A stretch of 39,587 nt of DNA from an uncultured Collinsella sp. (GTDB taxonomy: Bacteria; Actinomycetota; Coriobacteriia; Coriobacteriales; Coriobacteriaceae). Position numbers and translations under genes: made by a program. Positions 36,063 to 39,587 of this stretch are shown here, in pieces. The DNA lies in the NCBI GenBank assembly GCA_900549085.1, contig URMO01000013.1:1-39587 (forward strand), written 5' to 3'. The notes beneath the pieces are model-generated. The model saw nothing but the letters and a program-made list of their open reading frames with translations, was not told the origin of the DNA and made no database searches. Position 1 is the first letter of the stretch, and each line of letters opens with the position of its first letter.

Positions 36063-37226
36063 CTAATACAGGCCCGCCTCGCGAATGGCCTCGACAGCCA
36101 AAGCGATCTGGTCGGGCGGCAGGACCAGCGCCATGCGCACGTGCCCTTCGCCCGAAGGACCAAAGCTCGCGCCCGGCGTCACCACAACGCCGGCCTTCTC
36201 CATAAGCTCCTCGCAAAACGCCATGGAATCGGTGCGACCACCGGGAAGCTTGGCCCACACAAACATAGAGCCATGCGCGTTGGGACGCTCCCAGCCCAGG
36301 CCCTCAAGACCGTCGCACAGGGCATCACGGCGCTCCTGGTACTTCAGACGCTGCGCCTCGACCTCATCGCGCGGACCGTTCAGGCAGGCGATAGCAGCCT
36401 TCTGGATCGGGAAGAACATGCCAAAATCGATCTGGCTGCGCAGCTTGGCAAAGGCAGAGACCACGTCCTCGCGGCCGACCAAAAAGCCGATGCGGGCACC
36501 GGTGACGTTAAACGACTTGGAAAGCGAGAAGAACTCGACGCCCACCTCGAGCGCGCCGGGATACTGCAAGAAGCTGCCGCCCGGCTCGCCGTCGAACACG
36601 ATGTCGGAGTATGCGTTGTCGTGAACGATCAACAGGTCGTGCTCGCGGGCGAAAGCGATGATCTCCTCGTAGATCTCGGGCGCGCCCACCGAACCCACCG
36701 GGTTGGCGGGCAGCGACACGATCATGTACTTGGCACGATCGGCCACCTCGGGATCGATGCCCGCCACATAGGGCAGGTAATTGTGCTCGGCAACCAGCGG
36801 ATAGTACTCGAGCTTGGCATCGGCGATCTTGGCACCCGCCTCAAAGACCGGGTAGCACGGATCGGGAACCAAAATAGTGTCACCCGGATCGAGCAGGGCC
36901 AGGCCCAAATGGCCCACGCCCTCCTGCGTGCCGTTGCACGACTGCACCATGGACGGCGTAATGCCGGAGACACCAAAGCGACGCTCATAGTAATCGCACA
37001 CGGCCTGCTTGAGTTCGGGCAGGTCGCGCAGGGCGTACTTCCACATCTCGGGATCTTGGGCTGCCTGCGTGAGCGCCTCGACCACGTGGTCGTACGGCTT
37101 AAAGTCGGGCGTGCCCACGCTCATGTTGTAAATGGTCTTGCCCTGAGCCTTCAGCGCGAGCAGTTTGTTGTTGAGCGAGGCGAAGACCTCCGCGGCAAAG
37201 CGGTCGAGACGCTGCGAGGCCTGCAT
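36063..37226 (-). CDS. Class I/II PLP aminotransferase, LL-DAP-aminotransferase-like
   Basis: A 387-residue aminotransferase. Motifs: YNMSVGTPDFKPYDHV near the N-terminus, NGTQEGVGHLGLALLDPGD, SLPANPVGS, HDNAYSDIVFDG, and the PLP lysine in SLSKSFNVTGARIGF. The C-terminus has FVWAKLP and GHVRMALV with the substrate-carboxylate Arg. The pattern is closest to the group annotated as LL-diaminopimelate or alanine/aspartate aminotransferases. The window has a DapH-type DAP pathway that needs an N-acetyl-2-amino-6-oxopimelate aminotransferase, so this gene is one candidate, but the distance argues for caution. GGAAGGTGGCACC precedes ATG 37226. The frame remains open upstream, over a terminator, so longer starts are unlikely. 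Confidence 0.9.
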   Translation of the reverse strand: MQASQRLDRFAAEVFASLNNKLLALKAQGKTIYNMSVGTPDFKPYDHVVEALTQAAQDPEMWKYALRDLPELKQAVCDYYERRFGVSGITPSMVQSCNGTQEGVGHLGLALLDPGDTILVPDPCYPVFEAGAKIADAKLEYYPLVAEHNYLPYVAGIDPEVADRAKYMIVSLPANPVGSVGAPEIYEEIIAFAREHDLLIVHDNAYSDIVFDGEPGGSFLQYPGALEVGVEFFSLSKSFNVTGARIGFLVGREDVVSAFAKLRSQIDFGMFFPIQKAAIACLNGPRDEVEAQRLKYQERRDALCDGLEGLGWERPNAHGSMFVWAKLPGGRTDSMAFCEELMEKAGVVVTPGASFGPSGEGHVRMALVLPPDQIALAVEAIREAGLY

Positions 37227-37244
37227 GGTGCCACCTTCCGATAC

Positions 37245-37275
37245 AAAAAACGCGGCGCGCCGACAAGAGCGCCGC
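37245..37275 (-). terminator. Rho-independent terminator of nadE
   Basis: gcggcgc (37252-37258) pairs with gcgccgc (37269-37275); on the minus strand the stem is followed by GTTTTTTGTAT. It lies 70 bases after the nadE stop and just before the aminotransferase ribosome site. Confidence 0.88.
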
Positions 37276-37344
37276 TGGATACGGGTCATTAGATTGCAAA
37301 AGTGTAACGCTTGCAACCCCCGTATTGGTTCAATTTAGCCAACC

Positions 37345-39324
37345 TTAGTCAATCGGATTGAGCGCGTCGATCTGCGCAAGCCACAAACGTGAGCTGGCGT
37401 CACTCGGCATACGCCAATCGCCGCGCGGGCTGAGCGTCACCGAGCCCACCTTGGGACCATCGGGCAGACAGCTGCGCTTAAACTGCTGGGCAAAGAAGCG
37501 ACGGTAGAACGTACGTAGCCACGTGTGGACGGTCTTAGCGTCGTAGACGCCCTCGAAGCTCTTGAGCGCCATGCGGTAGATCTTGCCCGGCTCAAAGCCA
37601 AAACGCAGCAGGTAGTAGAGGAAGTAGTCGTGCAGCTCGTACGGGCCCACCAAATCCTCGGTCTTCTGTGCAATCTCGCCGTCGCCCGTGGGCGGCAGAA
37701 GTTCGGGGGACACCGGCGTATCGAGGATATCGAGCAAGACCTCGGCAATGCGCCCGCCAAAGACATCGGCGGCATAGCGCACCAAGTGACGCACGAGCGT
37801 CTTGGGCACGCTCGCGTTGACGGCGTACATACTCATGTGGTCGCCGTTGTAGGTCGCCCAGCCGAGCGCCAGCTCCGACAGGTCGCCGGTGCCGATGACA
37901 AAACCGCCAGCCTGGTTGGCCAAGTCCATCAGAATCTGCGTACGCTCGCGGGCCTGGCTATTCTCGTAGGTCACGTCCTGAACTGCCGGGTCGTGCTCAA
38001 TGTCCTTGAAGTGCTGCTCCACAGCCGCGTGGATCGAAACCTCGCGGAAGCTCACGCCCAGGTCGCGGGCAAGCGACTCGGCATTCGACTTGGTGCGATG
38101 CGTCGTGCCAAAGCCGGGCATGGACACGGCCGTGATACCCGTGCGCGGCAGCCCCAGCGCATCGAAGGCACGCACGGTCACAAGCAGCGCCAGCGTGGAG
38201 TCCAGGCCGCCCGAAAGGCCGATGACCGCAGCCTTGGTACCCGTGTGGGCAAGGCGGGTCTTGAGGCCCGCAGTCTGCAGATCGAGGATCGTCTCGCAGC
38301 GCTCTGCCAAGTCGCCGTGGTCGGCCGGCACAAAGGGCGCGCGGGGGAAGACACGGTCAATGTCGAGTGCATCGCGCAGGACAGGCTCGTCTGCCAGCAC
38401 GCCCTCAAACGAAAACTCAACGGTTGTGGCCTCCGGCGCATCGTCCGTGCGCGTCCACGTCGTCGAGCGACGGCGCTCGGCAACCAGACGGTCGAGGTCG
38501 ACATCGGCAACCGCTATATCGCAGGTAAGGAGCTTCGTCGCCGCCAGCTTAGAGCCGTTTTCGTAGACGAGGTTCTCGCCCGCAAAGACCATATCGGTCG
38601 TGGACTCGCCCTCACTCGCATCCGCGTAGGCATAGGCGCAGTACAGGCGCGCACTCTGATTGGAGATGAGGCTGCGGCGATAGTCTGCCTTACCGATAAT
38701 CTCGTCCGAGGCCGACGGGTTGAGGATCACCGTCGCACCGGCAAGCGCCATCTCGGTCGAAGGGGGCGCCGGCACCCACAGGTCCTCGCAAACTTCAACG
38801 CCCAGCACCAGGTCCTCGGCGCCCTCATCACAGCAGCGGTAGACAAGCCCCGAACCCAGCGGAACCGGACCCTGACCGGCAAACTCGACCCACACAGGAT
38901 CTGCAGGCGCCGGAGCAAACCAGCGGCGCTCGTAGAACTCGCCATAGTTGGGCAGATACTTCTTGGCCGTGAGGCCCAAAAGCTCGCCCGCGCAGCACAC
39001 GGCGGCGCAGTTGTAGATGTTTTCTGCCACCGCAACGGGCAAGCCAACGGTAAAGACAATCGGCAGCTCACGAGTCTCGTCGAGGATATGCACCAGAGCA
39101 GCCTCGCAGGCATGCAGCAGCGTGCGATTATGGAACAGGTCGGCCGCGGTATAGCCGCACAAGTTGAGCTCGGGCAGCACCAGCGCGCGAACGCCGCGCT
39201 CGGCAGCCTCGCGAACAGCCGCCAGCGCAACCTCGGCATTGCCCTCGACATCGGCCACGCGAATCCGCGGCGAGGCCGCCGCCACACGCAAAAAGCCATC
39301 AGACTGAGAAAGGTGAAGATTCAT
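37345..39324 (-). CDS. nadE: Glutamine-dependent NAD+ synthetase
   Basis: A 659-residue two-domain enzyme for the last step of NAD synthesis (deamido-NAD to NAD). The N-terminal nitrilase-type glutaminase has the triad Glu in LPELNLCGYTAADL, Lys in AKKYLPNYGEFYERRWF and Cys in GVEVCEDLWVP (near 179). The C-terminal synthetase domain has the PP-loop IGLSGGLDSTLALL (near 373), GTGDLSELALGW, and SPELLPP. The ~660 length is that of the long bacterial type. GGGAGCATTCTT precedes ATG 39324; a 9-residue upstream extension is less likely. Confidence 0.96.
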   Translation of the reverse strand: MNLHLSQSDGFLRVAAASPRIRVADVEGNAEVALAAVREAAERGVRALVLPELNLCGYTAADLFHNRTLLHACEAALVHILDETRELPIVFTVGLPVAVAENIYNCAAVCCAGELLGLTAKKYLPNYGEFYERRWFAPAPADPVWVEFAGQGPVPLGSGLVYRCCDEGAEDLVLGVEVCEDLWVPAPPSTEMALAGATVILNPSASDEIIGKADYRRSLISNQSARLYCAYAYADASEGESTTDMVFAGENLVYENGSKLAATKLLTCDIAVADVDLDRLVAERRRSTTWTRTDDAPEATTVEFSFEGVLADEPVLRDALDIDRVFPRAPFVPADHGDLAERCETILDLQTAGLKTRLAHTGTKAAVIGLSGGLDSTLALLVTVRAFDALGLPRTGITAVSMPGFGTTHRTKSNAESLARDLGVSFREVSIHAAVEQHFKDIEHDPAVQDVTYENSQARERTQILMDLANQAGGFVIGTGDLSELALGWATYNGDHMSMYAVNASVPKTLVRHLVRYAADVFGGRIAEVLLDILDTPVSPELLPPTGDGEIAQKTEDLVGPYELHDYFLYYLLRFGFEPGKIYRMALKSFEGVYDAKTVHTWLRTFYRRFFAQQFKRSCLPDGPKVGSVTLSPRGDWRMPSDASSRLWLAQIDALNPID

Positions 39325-39527
39325 AAGAATGCTCCCGTGCGTAGACGCCATTCAACACAATTAGCAAGCCCTATTGTAGTTCAACCGCCGGGCGCAACCG
39401 CATCCCACCAACATGGTGAGCTATTGATGAGTTGATGGTATCTGTTAAATGTCACGTACGATTCACATCTGGTGGGTACCCTGATGGCTACACGAAACGA
39501 AGTAGATTTACACCGGGAGGACCCCGT
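39325..39527. promoter_or_regulatory. Divergent promoter region nadE / next gene
   Basis: No gene is seen here. A possible plus-strand promoter is TTGATG (39424 region) and TAAATG, 16 bases apart. A short palindrome gggtacc(c) lies near 39473. Nothing further is recognisable. Confidence 0.3.
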
Positions 39528-39587
39528 ATGACAACCAAGTACACCGACGCGCCACGCACGCGTGTCAGGACGCCGGCGTCGCTCAAC
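39528..39587 (+). CDS. Unidentified gene, 5' end only
   Basis: Starts ATG 39528 after GGGAGGACCCCGT, an excellent ribosome site, and runs open to the window end. The visible 20 residues are polar and basic (MTTKYTDAPRTRVRTP followed by ASLN). This is too little to assign a family or a location. Confidence 0.7.
   Translation, partial: MTTKYTDAPRTRVRTPASLN

Noticed and set aside
37525..39435. 636-codon plus-strand open frame over nadE
   Set aside because: Arg/Val/Gly-rich antisense shadow; NAD synthetase is complete on the other strand.
1..39587. CRISPR array, tRNA or rRNA genes, prophage or transposase genes
   Set aside because: No regularly spaced repeats, cloverleaf-like sequences, rRNA-like segments or mobile-element proteins were found on either strand by reading.

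Overview
The window looks like chromosome from a gut Coriobacteriia, most likely Collinsella or a close relative. I infer this from the high G+C content, the GAAAGGA-type ribosome binding sites, the mix of actinobacterial and Firmicutes-like genes (DapH acetyl pathway, L-box, ECF transport, L-LDH, AckA) and the anaerobic enzymes. No phage, insertion sequence, CRISPR array, tRNA or rRNA was seen. Almost all of it is ordinary housekeeping chromosome, with several unusual regulatory or pathway arrangements.

Layout. 1-5554 (minus): acetate kinase (cut by the window edge), a HIT protein, exonuclease VII (xseB, xseA), a membrane Zn peptidase and RNase D. 5653-6672 (plus): a diacylglycerol-kinase-like protein and a 30-residue membrane peptide. 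6981-8780 (plus): a secreted, membrane-anchored C69 dipeptidase. 8908-12462 (plus): a short leader peptide with three consecutive Trp codons, an intrinsic terminator, then a complete ECF importer (S component, fused double ATPase, T component). This reads as a ribosome-mediated tryptophan attenuator controlling a tryptophan importer. 12587-14674 (minus): a D-aspartate-ligase-like ATP-grasp enzyme and an Asp/Glu racemase, divergent from a coiled-coil secreted wall hydrolase (14989-16122), with a palindrome-rich operator region between them. 16162-18544 (minus): FxLYD lipoprotein-like membrane protein, HTH protein and Ser/Thr kinase.

18767-25750 (plus) is a probable catabolic operon: an enoate-reductase-type flavoenzyme, both subunits of aconitase X, an M20 hydrolase and an MFS transporter. 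I read it as import, hydrolysis, dehydration, then reduction of an unknown substrate. 25841-26788 (minus): a small membrane protein and a HigBA toxin-antitoxin pair.

26890-32259 is lysine/diaminopimelate biosynthesis. A lysine riboswitch precedes a single open frame joining LysA to DapA, then dapB and dapH. A divergent M20D amidohydrolase is the probable N-acetyl-DAP deacetylase. 32302-32399 is a strongly structured intergenic element. 32507-39324 (minus): NdpA-type nucleoid protein, DUF2974 hydrolase, L-lactate dehydrogenase, a class I/II aminotransferase and glutamine-dependent NAD synthetase. A new plus-strand gene starts at 39528 and leaves the window.

The most interesting items are the Trp-leader/ECF transporter unit with its long inverted repeat, the LysA-DapA fusion with an internal ribosome binding site under a lysine riboswitch, and the flavoenzyme-aconitase X operon.
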